The position numbers and the translations under genes are program-made. A stretch of 64,000 nucleotides of DNA from Acholoe squamosa (lineage: Eukaryota > Annelida > Polychaeta > Phyllodocida > Polynoidae), in the NCBI GenBank assembly GCA_949317995.1, contig OX439048.1, forward strand, positions 23,317,495 through 23,381,494, read 5' to 3'. Positions within the stretch are counted from its first letter, which is position 1. Each line of letters begins with the position of its first letter. The notes under the pieces are model-generated. The model was given only the letters and a program-made list of their open reading frames with translations. It ran no database searches and was not told where the DNA came from. Positions 30,709 to 40,947 of this stretch are shown piece after piece.

Positions 30709-31774
30709 TCACAGCTCTGACCAATCTTCTTTTAAGGTAACTAAAGAAAAGGCAAAGAAAAAGGCAGCAAGGAAAAAAGATAAAGAAAATAACAAAGACT
30801 AGAGAAAAGTTAGGATCTGTAGAAAAGGGATTTATATATAACATCTGAGTGGTATAAATTAAAGATACCGGTAAATCATATCAAGTAAATTGATACATGA
30901 GGATGTGTAAAACCAAAAGTCTTATACCAGTGATAATAATGTATCAACAACATTAATATTCACACATGTAATGTAATAGTTTAAACTTAACATATACTGT
31001 AACATGAGGTATAGAACCACAAAAAAGTGCCTTTGTATTGTTAGCAATATTATACAAGATCTAGTTATGTTATGTCACACTTTAAACTTGATGTATAGTG
31101 TGTCATGAGGTATAGTACATCAAAACTTATTATACTGATGTCTAGTTTGTTAAGTTTGGCATAGTTAGTTAGTTAGACAGTTGTTGTTATTGTTCATGTT
31201 GTTTTTTATTGTTGTTGTTATTGTTGTAAGATAGTCTAGATTATTTTTATACATGTATATGTTCCAGTTTCATTTCGTAGAGTTTTGGTATTATGTTTAT
31301 CCATAGAGGATCTCAATTTATCCCAAGTATATGTGTTATATCAATCTCAAGATGATTTTATGGGTAACAGAGATATTGTATTGATAACTTTCAGAGTTAA
31401 GGTACCAGATCTGGTTTTCTATATAGTCAAGATTGTGTTATGTACATGACACAAATATAGATTTGTTAATTTATGACAGAAAAACATTTTTTCTTTTGTT
31501 TTGCTGGTGCTTAGTATAACGATGTAGGATATGAAGTATACAAAAGGTTAAACTAGTATTATTTAGTTTTGCATAACTTTGTATTATCTTAAAGTATTAC
31601 ATACAAGTGAACAAACTATATTTTAGGTATAATATAAATACATCAAGATATGTGGTATTTGTATTTACTCTAGGCTTTGTCTCGCTGAAAGTTATTTACA
31701 CAAAAACAAAGCGTGTTTGAGACAGTGTTATTAAGGTAGTGTAGTGTAGTGTTTTTTTACCATAGTAGTTGAAG
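30709..31774. other. Intergenic, no gene seen
   Basis: AT-rich 3' flank of the glycoprotein gene, with short GTT-type repeats near 31,170-31,230. No terminal inverted repeat of the Polinton was found here. Confidence 0.4.
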
Positions 31775-32190
31775 TTAGATAAATCTTACAACTTCATCAT
31801 TTAATTCTTTATTGTCAGTGAACATGTTTATAAAATTATTTAAACTTAATCCTCGACATCTGAAGTATGCAAACAAAATACAGTAATTACCACACAACAT
31901 GCTATTACCCTGAATTCTTTTAGTGGAATAAGCATAGTTTTTACCTTGGGTTTGTAGAAAATATTTTAATTCTAAAGGAGCTTTTCCTAATGAATCAAAA
32001 TATTCACAAGTTGAATTCAAGAAAATACAAACCCAGTGCTTACCTGGACCTGTAGATATGTCTGTATTTATCACATACAATCCTGGTTCAGGATTTTGTA
32101 TAGGAATTTCATCATATGCTATAATACCTTTGAAATATTTTTTGGTGAAAGATCTCTCTTTACGTATTTAGATATTTCTAATTCATTCAT
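31775..32190 (-). pseudogene. Adenain-like cysteine protease (Polinton PRO), one frame change
   Basis: ATG at 32190 overlaps the capsid stop (ATGA). A frame change falls in an A run near 32,140. The rest is intact: catalytic His in GKHWVCI, acidic residue in EYFDSLG, and Cys in MLCGNYC. The family matures virion proteins in adenoviruses and Polintons. It is short but of normal domain order. Confidence 0.8.
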
Positions 32191-33470
32191 GATTCAAGTA
32201 TCACATTCCGAGCCTCATCTACCTTCATTAAAGCTTCAAAACTTCCGTATACCAAAGCCGTTACTGGTGTAGGTAAAGCTGCAGCAAACTTTGTAATTAA
32301 TCTTGTTTGTCCTGGTCTTAATGGATTGGAATAAGACAAATCTTTACTTTTTTCCATATCAAAAACATATAAACAATAACCTTGTTTAAAGTCTTCATAT
32401 ATGTTAGGAGGTTCTCGTTGGTAATGTGGCATAGATTCAAATATCTTAGACTACTCTACTGGATAGTTATTGCTTGCATAATCAGGTTGTAATGCTAAAG
32501 AACCACTGCTTTGTCCATCTATTTGAAAATCCAAGTAATTTACTCCAAAACTTTCAAAATTGAACGGATTGACTTCATGATTTCCAGAATAATTTTTTGA
32601 TTTGACCATTCTTTTTGGAATTGCATCTTGAAATAAATTATCCATAGTCCAATTAAAATTGCCCTAAGATATGTTGAAAGCTTTAATTTCACTTCTGGTA
32701 TAAGGATACAAAGGCATTTCAGTTTTTAATAATTCTGCATGAGCAGTTAACATACCTGGATGTATTTTAGCAAAAGGCACTATCAGTGTTGCATCTGTAA
32801 TGTTTAAGCTATAAAATTGTGATTTTGGAGTTGGAGTTGGAGGATCTGTCTCAGTGAAAGTAGAAGAGGTACATTTATACATTAATCTAAAATCATCTGT
32901 GTTTGGTAACAATTGTATGTTAATGGGTACATTGTTCAATAACAATCTCTTTTGATCACAAATATCATTGAATAGTCTAGTTTTTAACATATATTTCTTA
33001 CCTCCTTTGGTTTTGTTGTATCTTAAACCTAATCCACCATTAGCTGAGTCTACTGGTTCATTGTTATCCATAAAACCAGAAGCGTCTTTATAGAAACCAG
33101 CTACAGCTAACCAACTCAACTGTTCACTTTTACCATATTTTAATATACTATCTAAAAGAGCCTTATAACCAAAGTTATTTCCTACCCCACTGCTTGTTAC
33201 TTGATGCTGAATAGAAAAATCTTGTTGTCTAAAAATTGAACAAGCTGGTAGATTAATAAGTGCAACTTCATCGTCATCAGTGACCTCTTTATCTGTGAGA
33301 ATTTGCAAGGTTAAAAGAAGATAAAATTATATAATCCCGAGAGTTATTATACACTGAAAACTCCAAAGTGGAATTTCTGGTTAATTGACCTACAGGTCTG
33401 TAGTCTTTATGGTATACCTCTTGAATCTCTCATCATAACCTTCCTTAGCGCTGTTTAGAACATATGTCAT
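32187..33470 (-). pseudogene. Major capsid protein, double jelly-roll (F54H12.2-like), several breaks
   Basis: ATG at 33470. Frame changes lie between about 33,420 and 33,300; then one frame runs from 33308 to 32187 with in-frame stops at about 32664 and 32451. Family landmarks are in order: a beta-rich N terminus, SKYGK-type YKALLDSILKYGK, RLLLNNVPINIQLL, LKTEMPLYPYTRSEIKAF, PKRMV, NPFNFESFGVNYL, GYCLYVFD. It forms hexon-like trimers of an icosahedral shell in intact elements. Dead here. Confidence 0.75.
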
Positions 33471-33517
33471 TTTTTCTTTTTAACCACTTTTTCTTTTTTG
33501 AAACAACAGTTCTTTTT

Positions 33518-33742
33518 TTAGGTTGTGTTTTTTTTTTTTTTTGGAGCATTGGATCCGCTTTTAGATTTAGTTCTTTGTCTCTTTAAATCCAGTTTTGCTC
33601 TTTGTAAAGCTCCTTCTGCTGGAGACTCAACTTTAATATTGCTTCCTCCTCCGCCTTGTTGTGAATAAAAGCGTTTTCCATATATTTGACCTTGAATATT
33701 ATTCCAAGCCTTGTTGGTTTGTTTATATGGTAAGTAGCTCAT
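33518..33742 (-). pseudogene. Small basic virion-core-like protein of the Polinton
   Basis: 74 residues: YGKRF and Gly-rich stretch, then Lys/Arg-rich C terminus that runs into an A-rich slippery tract (33,520-33,545). Small Lys-rich proteins at this place in related elements are thought to condense DNA; assignment is by position and charge only. Confidence 0.4.
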
Positions 33743-33770
33743 GATTCTTTCTACCTATTGTGAAACCTTT

Positions 33771-34163
33771 CTAGATTAACGCGTCGTCTTTCTTAAAATG
33801 AAGGGTTAATCTTGTTTCAGTAGGAATTACAACTGTTTTTTTCCCTTTTATATTTAATAATTGAATAGATATCTTTGATATTAATTGATGTCTGCTCACA
33901 GACATGCAATAGGGATTGTCTAAACTTCCAGTTTTTGAAACAATACTTAACACTGGTAAAAGTAAAGCATGTACACAACTGGTTTCTACATCTGCACACA
34001 CTATGTAGTCCTGACCTGAAGTGTTTCCTATGTTGCAATAAACTAAAGCACATGTCCAATGTCCATCTATTGTAATAAACTTAGGTAATTCACAAATAAA
34101 ATTACACCCATTGTTTGAAGGGTGTGTAACTGCAGAATCAGTAGAAGATATAAACACATACAT
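33771..34163 (-). CDS. Penton-like minor capsid protein of the Polinton (candidate)
   Basis: 130 residues, uninterrupted. It is beta-rich with SSTDSAVTHPSNN near the start, as in the single-jelly-roll small capsid proteins that often precede the major capsid gene in Polintons and adintoviruses. The identification is from pattern and gene order. Confidence 0.5.
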   Translation of the reverse strand: MYVFISSTDSAVTHPSNNGCNFICELPKFITIDGHWTCALVYCNIGNTSGQDYIVCADVETSCVHALLLPVLSIVSKTGSLDNPYCMSVSRHQLISKISIQLLNIKGKKTVVIPTETRLTLHFKKDDALI

Positions 34164-34291
34164 ACTGCTTTTCTAATGAATAAAAAGAGATGAATGAGGT
34201 AGTCAATATGTGTGTGTTTGTGTGTGTGTGTGTCACATAAATGTTGCAATACCTAAGAATAAATCCTAAATAACATAATGAATTGATAAAG

Positions 34292-35206
34292 ACTAATGGG
34301 GGACAAAGGTAATATCTTTGACATCTTTCTTAGGTATCCAAGAGTTATACCGTTCTGGCCAACCGTACCATTTTACTATATATAGCCATCTTTTTTGTTC
34401 ATTTTCTTTTTCTTGATTTTTTTTATCTATAACATTTTTATCTTCATCAGATACAACAACTAGTTGCATTTCTTTTTCATAAGAATAGAAACATTATCCC
34501 AAGCTTTAACGCTATAGGTAGGAATATTTTGATTATTACGTTTAGATGTTATAGTATATATTTCATGAGTCCATTTTTCTGTGTATGCTCTTTCAAAAGG
34601 TGATCTGGTTACTGACAACCTTACCCTATCATTGACTTTAAATTTGAAAACTGTAACAGAAGGTTTACTTGAAACATGATCCTTCTTAGGTTTAGGATTT
34701 TTAACTTGATACTGATTAAACCATAATTCTGATCTGTCTGCTGTCCTTGCTTGAGTAGGAGTCATTTTTATAGTTCTATGTTTAGCATTATTTAAGCATG
34801 TGTAACTTTAGGGAGTGTTTCTAACCAATGAGGTGTATAGTTTTTAGTCTCTCTGGGCGATTTGTTTTAAACATTTCTTTCAAAGTTTGAAGCATTTCTT
34901 TCCCTCCTAAAGTTTTCAAAGGGAAAGTAAAAAAAAACGTATGAAAATATCTATGAGAACCAGAATATAAGAATAATTTTTATTAGAATCTTTGTAATGA
35001 ACCATATTAATTGTGTCCCCGTCCCATTGATAGTCTGGGTAAGAACCTTTCTATGTAAAGTATACACATTTTGTTTTTTTTAACCATGCTTCGACTTCTT
35101 TTTTTAACTCCATTATGTTTTACTGACTGATATAATGAATTTAAACTAGAAAAAGAAGAAGGGTTAGAAGGATCAAAATATATGTCTTCGAATATTTTAT
35201 CTTTAT
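34292..35206 (-). pseudogene. Polinton integrase with C-terminal chromodomain, internally deleted
   Basis: The N terminus carries the family motif YFDPSNPSSF. The first acidic core motif region lies near 35,010 and IDIFIR near 34,950. The middle of the DDE core is missing. The remainder has the NNAKHRTIKM motif, an SH3-like FKVNDRVRLS domain, and a chromodomain (IVKWYGWPERYNSWIP) ending at 34292. At least four frame changes. The enzyme inserts the element DNA in intact relatives. Confidence 0.75.
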
Positions 35207-35663
35207 TTATATTGGCTGCAATTTATTTATCCAAAGATTGGGGTTCATTAAATCCAACGATTTGTTATTATCAGGAATACCCAGTGGAGGAAGCAAATCC
35301 TTTTGGTCTTGAGATAAATCAGAACTTTTTTTTTTTTTGGGCCACCTCTAACTAGACTTCCTCTACTTGAATGAAACAAAGACAAAGGAGCATGAGAAAG
35401 GCACTCATAAAATGCTATATACCCTACAGGAAAAAATGTTGACGATTTTACTAAAGCATGATTAATTAAATCAAAAATATGCAAACCTAATTGTATTTGA
35501 CCTTGTATCACAATTTCACCTTTTTCATTCCAATTCCTACTATGATCGATGTATTGTAACAAGGCCTGAGCTTTTCTTTTATGATTATGGGAAACCGGGG
35601 ATAAAATAAGTTCATAACTTAATCTATTGTTACCTAACTTAACATCTACAGGTTCAGTGTCAT
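35207..35663 (-). pseudogene. Conserved Polinton late protein of unknown function, truncated
   Basis: Begins at the junction with copy 2, so the N terminus is lost; the first 14 codons of the apparent ORF are antisense gypsy sequence. It keeps a segment with KRKAQALLQYI, WNEKGEIVI and a GxxIxDLIN motif that I associate with a common Polinton/adintovirus hypothetical protein. A frame change lies in the A run near 35,330. Confidence 0.5.
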
Positions 35664-38600
35664 CTGAAGTCAAATTAGAATTAATCCCTGATTTCAAACC
35701 CTGCAACAGACCATCCTATAGAATGTCACCCAAGAAAGATTTTCCAAAGAGAGCTGTTAGAAAAACATTTACAGCAATGTGTCATTGAAGAATGCACCAA
35801 GCCCTGTGAGTGGAATTCCCCAGCTTTCTTGGTCCCCAAACCCCAGGGAGACAGGTCTGTAGCCTCAGGATGGAGGATAGTCGTGGATTATAGATGGGTT
35901 AACCAAAACCTAAAGTCTTTTTCCTACTCCTTCCCCAGAGCAGACGACCTCATGCAACAAGTTGGCAGAACAGGTGCTAAATATTTTTCCAAATTGGACG
36001 TATACAGCGCCTACCATCAGATTCCTCTAGCCAAAGAATTCAGGCCCTTAACAACCTTCTCTGCCAATGGTACAAGGTATATGGCCAAGGTACTACCCAT
36101 GGGTTTAAAAACTTCTGGTTTGTCATTCATGAATGTGATGGAACAATTACTCATGAAATGTAAATACAGAAATGCAGTAGCCTATGTGGATGACATGGCC
36201 ATATACAGCCCTACATGGGAAAGGCACCTCCAAGACCTAGATGAAGTGCTAAAACTTTTCATCAAAGGAAACATCAAACTAAAATCTGAAAAATGTGAAT
36301 TTGGCACCACCAAAATGGAATTCTTAGGTTTTACCTTAGATCAACACGGCATATCACCTTCCCTAGACAAAATCTGGCCAGTTAAAACTTTCCCAGCACC
36401 TAAAAACATCCACAACCTTAGGTGTTTCAATGGTATGGCACAATTCTATAAGAGATTCATTAGAGGTTTTGCCCATATAATGAAGCCCTTATATGAAGCC
36501 ACCAAGGGTACCTTCAAATGGACCACTCAATGCCAAACAGCCTTTGAAAAGATCAAAGCATCAATTTACACTGAGGCAGTCCTGAAATTCCAAGACTATA
36601 ACAAGCCTTTCATCATCTTCACAGACTCCAGCAATTTCAGCTTAGGAGCAGTGATTACACAAGTAGATGAACATGGTTTTTATAGACCCATTGAATTCTC
36701 TGGGAGAGGCCTAACACCTGAGGAAACCAGATATGGAATATTTGTTTGTTTGTTTAGTTTTACGTCCGGGGGCCATCGAGGAACTCAGACATTCACAGAT
36801 ATGGAATAACTGACAAAGAGTTACTTGGGATAATCTCCGCTGTTAAAAAGTTCCATTATGTAGATGGCACTCACTCCTAGGTATATTCAGATCATACAGC
36901 CCTAGTCTCCCTCTTTAACAAAAAGGAGAATATCACCAACGGTAGATTGGCAAGATGGGTAGATACTGTTATGTCCTATGACTTTGAAGTGAAATACCTA
37001 CAAGGCAGAGCTAACCTAGTGGCAGATTGCCTGTCCAGAAGAAAATATCCCCCTAGCTTTGATAATCCAATACCAATTAGATCACAAGGAAGAATCATTC
37101 TCCCACCAAAGAAAGTGCGATTCTCAGATATATCCATGACAAAGGTTTTCAGATCAGATGACCCAGTTCCCAATAATCCCATCTGCATGGGACCTCCTAG
37201 ATCAATATTAAAAGGAGGCAAAATTTGGGGAAGCACGAATAAAGCACCCAAAGCTGTCATAGCCAGAAAAGGCACCCCAGAAAGGCAACAGGTTGTGAAT
37301 CCTGACCTGTGTGTACTCACTCGAGCACAGTCCCAGTCCCAGGATGACACACCCCCAGCCGCCAGCCAATCAGCGCCCAGTAAACAGACCCGCCCACTCA
37401 AGCCTAAGTGCAGCAGTCCTTGCCCCAGAGGCAGGCCCGCCAAATCTAGGTCACCTAGGGTCTCCATCAAAGCTGCTAACGCCAAAAGAGCTAAGCTCTC
37501 CCGCCGTGTGCTACCTCTAGCTGAAAGGGCGATTCAGGAAATCTGTAAACATCAATCCCTGACACCTTCTAGAGAAACACTGATCAAAAACCAAAAAGAA
37601 GACCTTTTTGCATCCTCCATGGCAAACTACATAGAAAAAGGTAGCCTGCCACACGACTCAGGATTAATGAATCAAATACTACGTAACCACGACCAATTCA
37701 TCTTACTGGATGAAGTCCTCTTTAGAATTACTAATGCCAACCTAGGTAAGGCCTTAGAGCCCACCCTACAAATTGTAATTCCAGAAAAATGGACAGAATC
37801 TTTAGTAGAAGCAACTCATTGCTCTCCCCTAGGTGGCCACCTAGGTGCAGTTAAAACCTATACAGCCATAAGAGCTAGGTATTACTGGAGATCAATGTTT
37901 AAAGAAGTTTTTGATTTCTGCGGCACTTGCCACACATGTCTGACCACCAAAAAGAGACCCAAACACCTGAAAACCCCAATGAAATTACGTGACCCAGTGC
38001 TTACAGCATACTCTCATGTCACCATGGACACCATAGGCCCTTTTTCCAAGGCCACAGACGGCTCTCACTACATACATGTGGTGACTGACCATGCCACTAG
38101 GCACATAACTGCCTGGACCAGTGAAGAAAATACTGCTGCCATTGTAGCACTTGGTTTCTTCCAAAGAGTCATATGTATCCATGGCACTCCCTCAGTACTG
38201 AACACAGATAATGCCCAACAATACGTTTCAAAATTATTCAAATATTTTTGTGAAAAATTCGGCATTAAACATGTGACAGGAAGTGCACATTGGTCCAGGT
38301 CTCAAGGTCTCTGTGAGCGCCAACATCAAATCATAGAATCATCCCTCAGAGCCTTTGTATCAAAATCACAAAAGCATTGGTCAACCTTCCTACAGGCTGT
38401 AGTCTTCAGTATTAATAATACCATAAGCAGCGCCTTAGGCTACTCACCAAATTTGCTAGTCTTTGGCAAGCAAACACACTTGCCAACTGAAGCAGCTTTG
38501 TCCTTGATTAAAGCTGAAAAAGACTCAAGCACCAAAGAGAAAATTATGACCAGCCTACTACAATTTAGGGATGATATTCAAATGAAAGCTGCAGAAAACA

Positions 38601-39068
38601 TGATTTCCGCTCACAAAAAGATGAAAGCCAGACATGACTCTTCAGCAGAACTCAGCTCATACAACACAGGCCAGTTGGTATATTTACATATACCTAACCT
38701 GCTGGCCAAATGCACATAAAAAAAAGTTGCAACCCACATACTCAGGCCCCTACATCATAATGAAAATGACTTCAACAGTCACAGCCATTTTAAAAAGGCT
38801 ACAAGATGGAAAAATACTGAAGAAATCAGTACATGTATCAAGGCTAAGGAGACCAATCACAAGAGCTAGTGCCAAAGCCATCATAAAAAGGCTACAATCA
38901 GGGCCCACAAGCTCACTTCATGACCCCGACCAGGATGACCCCTCCAATGTGAGTCTCACCACTCCCAAAATAAAGAAAAAGAGAGGAAGGCCAGCCAAAA
39001 AGGGCACAATCTCCTTCAGCCCCATGCCCTCCAGAAAATCAAGAAAAATTCCTAAGCGTCCATTATAG
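35664..39068 (+). pseudogene. pol: Pol fragment of copy 2 (RT, RNase H, integrase)
   Basis: Keeps YVDD, FTDSS, the integrase zinc finger (CGTCHTC), the DDE core and GPY/F module. Lesions: a 55-bp retroinsert with target duplication at 36728-36808; an in-frame TAG at 36878-36880; a frame change in an A run near 38,720. It ends at 39068 with a basic tail like copy 1. Confidence 0.9.
36741..36795 (-). mobile_element. 55-bp SINE/LINE-type retroinsert in pol of copy 2
   Basis: Flanked by perfect 13-bp repeats CAGATATGGAATA (36728-36740, 36796-36808). Read on the minus strand it ends in an AAAC repeat tail. The GTTTTACGTCC core resembles the dispersed SINE-like repeat in the palindrome. A 5'-truncated retroposition. 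Confidence 0.75.
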
Positions 39069-39729
39069 ATCACAAGACATCGTAAAACACTCACCACCTA
39101 TAAAAACCCCCCCTCCTTTAATCCCTACAGGCGCCACGCGCCCTAACCAAATTAATCAACCATTAATATCCCAACCACTTAAACACACTGACAGCAACAG
39201 TCACAGCCCAACACCCAACCTATTAATACTAACAACCATAAAAATTCCTATGTACCCAAAATCAACACTATCTTGATTAATTACATATACAACTACCTAC
39301 CCCCTCTAAGTGGAACGCCAAACACCGGCAAATGGATTATCAGATAATTAGGCTAGGTTACCCATGCCACATACTGACCGCCCAAGGCAGCGCTGTATCC
39401 TCGGTTTGTGTATAAACTTAAAAAAACACATGCGATGGCTTGTTACCATTTCAAGACCACTATTTCCAATGATATACCTATTGTAGGAAGATGGATCTCT
39501 GACACCCATACCCTATGTTTATACCACTGTTTGATTTGTATATGTGCTGCGGTGGCACATATACAAATCAATAACACGCCACCCTCAAGGTCTTTAAGAC
39601 CACAGGGTTGCCATAGCAACCATATCACCTTGGTCAGGGATAAACACCCCCCGCCAAACTCCCCAATTTTCTATTTTTAGACAATACCTCACTGCCAACC
39701 AATCCAGGCCAGGATTGCCCTAATTTGCA
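39069..39729. other. Non-coding between pol and internal promoter (copy 2)
   Basis: No supported ORF. It contains a short inverted repeat around 39,510-39,570 (TTGATTTGTATATGTGC and its inverse). Confidence 0.4.
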
Positions 39730-39860
39730 TAAGGGGCAGATCAACCCTTTTGCATCCATCCAATAACATTTGGCCTATGCCCCTTTAGGGCAAGACATAC
39801 CATCCAACGGGAGATCTTAGACTGAGAAATAGCCAAACCCAGCCTCAGGTTTATAAGCGC
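39730..39860 (+). promoter_or_regulatory. Conserved internal promoter-like block (copy 2)
   Basis: ATTTGCAT octamer near 39,721-39,730, CCAAT near 39,760, AGACATACC near 39,795, and TTATAAGC at 39851-39858, 89 bases before the leader ATG. Same order as in copy 1. Confidence 0.55.
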
Positions 39861-39939
39861 TTGCCCACCCCCATCTGATCACAACACAACTAATACCACC
39901 ACACCTTAAACACAAGCAACAAGTGTCTGGAAAAGGACC

Positions 39940-39968
39940 ATGGCAGACCCATCATGTAACCAGCCCAG
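39940..39968 (+). CDS. Leader mini-exon (copy 2)
   Basis: ATG plus nine codons and two bases, then AGCCCAG/GTAGGA. Phase 2, as in copy 1. Confidence 0.6.
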
Positions 39969-40256
39969 GTAGGACTATCTCATGGGTCTATTTTTAGCAT
40001 TTAGGATTTTTATTTTAACAGTCGTTCTAGCATTGTACATGATAGTAGTTTTATTATCATGGTGCCCAGGTACCCCTATTAACCAATGGCGGTGTGAGCC
40101 TAAAGTGTGTGTAAAATGTGGAAGAACTTCTCCACTATCCTATAATTTTAACACTGATAATCCAACTTACTAAACCTCTTCAGCCAAGCAAACTCCCCAC
40201 CATTACCTCCCCCCCATTCACAGCCCACTTAGACCTTTCCCTTTTATGACTTACAG

Positions 40257-40707
40257 CCTGGACCCACCGGCAGAAAAGCATGGTCCAAATGCTACATGGA
40301 CCATACACAGCCTCCTTGGACCACATGGGATCAGGAGTGATCTCATGGATCCTTTTGAAATCAGGAGCATAATCATGGAACAGCAACACCTCATCACCTT
40401 CCTCGGCCATGAGGACATTAGACATTACCTCAGCAGCCCTGTATTAAGACGGGAGCTGGACTTGAGCAACCACACCACAGCAGCAACCCTCAAAGCCTTC
40501 ATGGTCGCTGTAGCTGGGGATAACCCCTGCCGGCCTCCATGGGGCAGGTTTTACCATAGATCTGCATCATACATAGCACTTTTATGTGCTCGCACGCTTT
40601 TAGCGTCAGAACAGCCCCTCAGGGACTTACCCCGCCAATACTCCAGAATTGGACGCGAACTGGCCATAAGGAATACAGCTAGCCTAGTATTCCAGTTTGC
40701 TGTTTGA
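40257..40707 (+). CDS. Accessory ORF X (copy 2, intact frame)
   Basis: Acceptor TTACAG ends at 40256. The frame is open from 40257 to 40707 in the phase of the leader donor and contains no lesion, unlike copy 1. The internal ATG at 40345 corresponds to the first Met of the copy 1 core. Homologous motifs: HSLLGPxGI, MDPFEIR, SYIALLCARTLL. No known family. Confidence 0.65.
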
Positions 40708-40947
40708 GATAAACAGATTTGAAGCTCAATCATGCATACCGCCCCTGACAGTGGTAACAGGCACCAGTCCATCACCATGAACCCCCATCATATAACCACA
40801 ACCCTGCCTCCCACAAAACCCCCACCCCTTGTAAATACTTGACCATACTAACATCCCATTTGTGACTAAGCTAATGCTGTTTAAATAAACCCCACCATCT
40901 AAACTTTTCACAATCCTCAAAATTCTCAATTTTTCTCATTTTTCTAG

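Larger units (their letters stand above)
31775..35663 (-). mobile_element. Polinton/Maverick (adintovirus-like) relic, truncated
   Basis: Six decayed genes run on one strand: unknown late protein, integrase, penton-like protein, small basic protein, major capsid protein, protease. The mixture of retroviral-type integrase with virion genes defines Polinton/Maverick elements. DNA polymerase B and packaging ATPase are absent. The left end has no visible terminal repeat; the right end is cut at 35,664 where copy 2 of the retrovirus begins. Confidence 0.85.

Noticed and set aside
39982-40173. 63-codon ORF with a membrane helix just after the leader donor in copy 2
   Set aside because: Copy 1 has no matching ORF in the homologous interval, so conservation is lacking; a copy-specific protein cannot be excluded.
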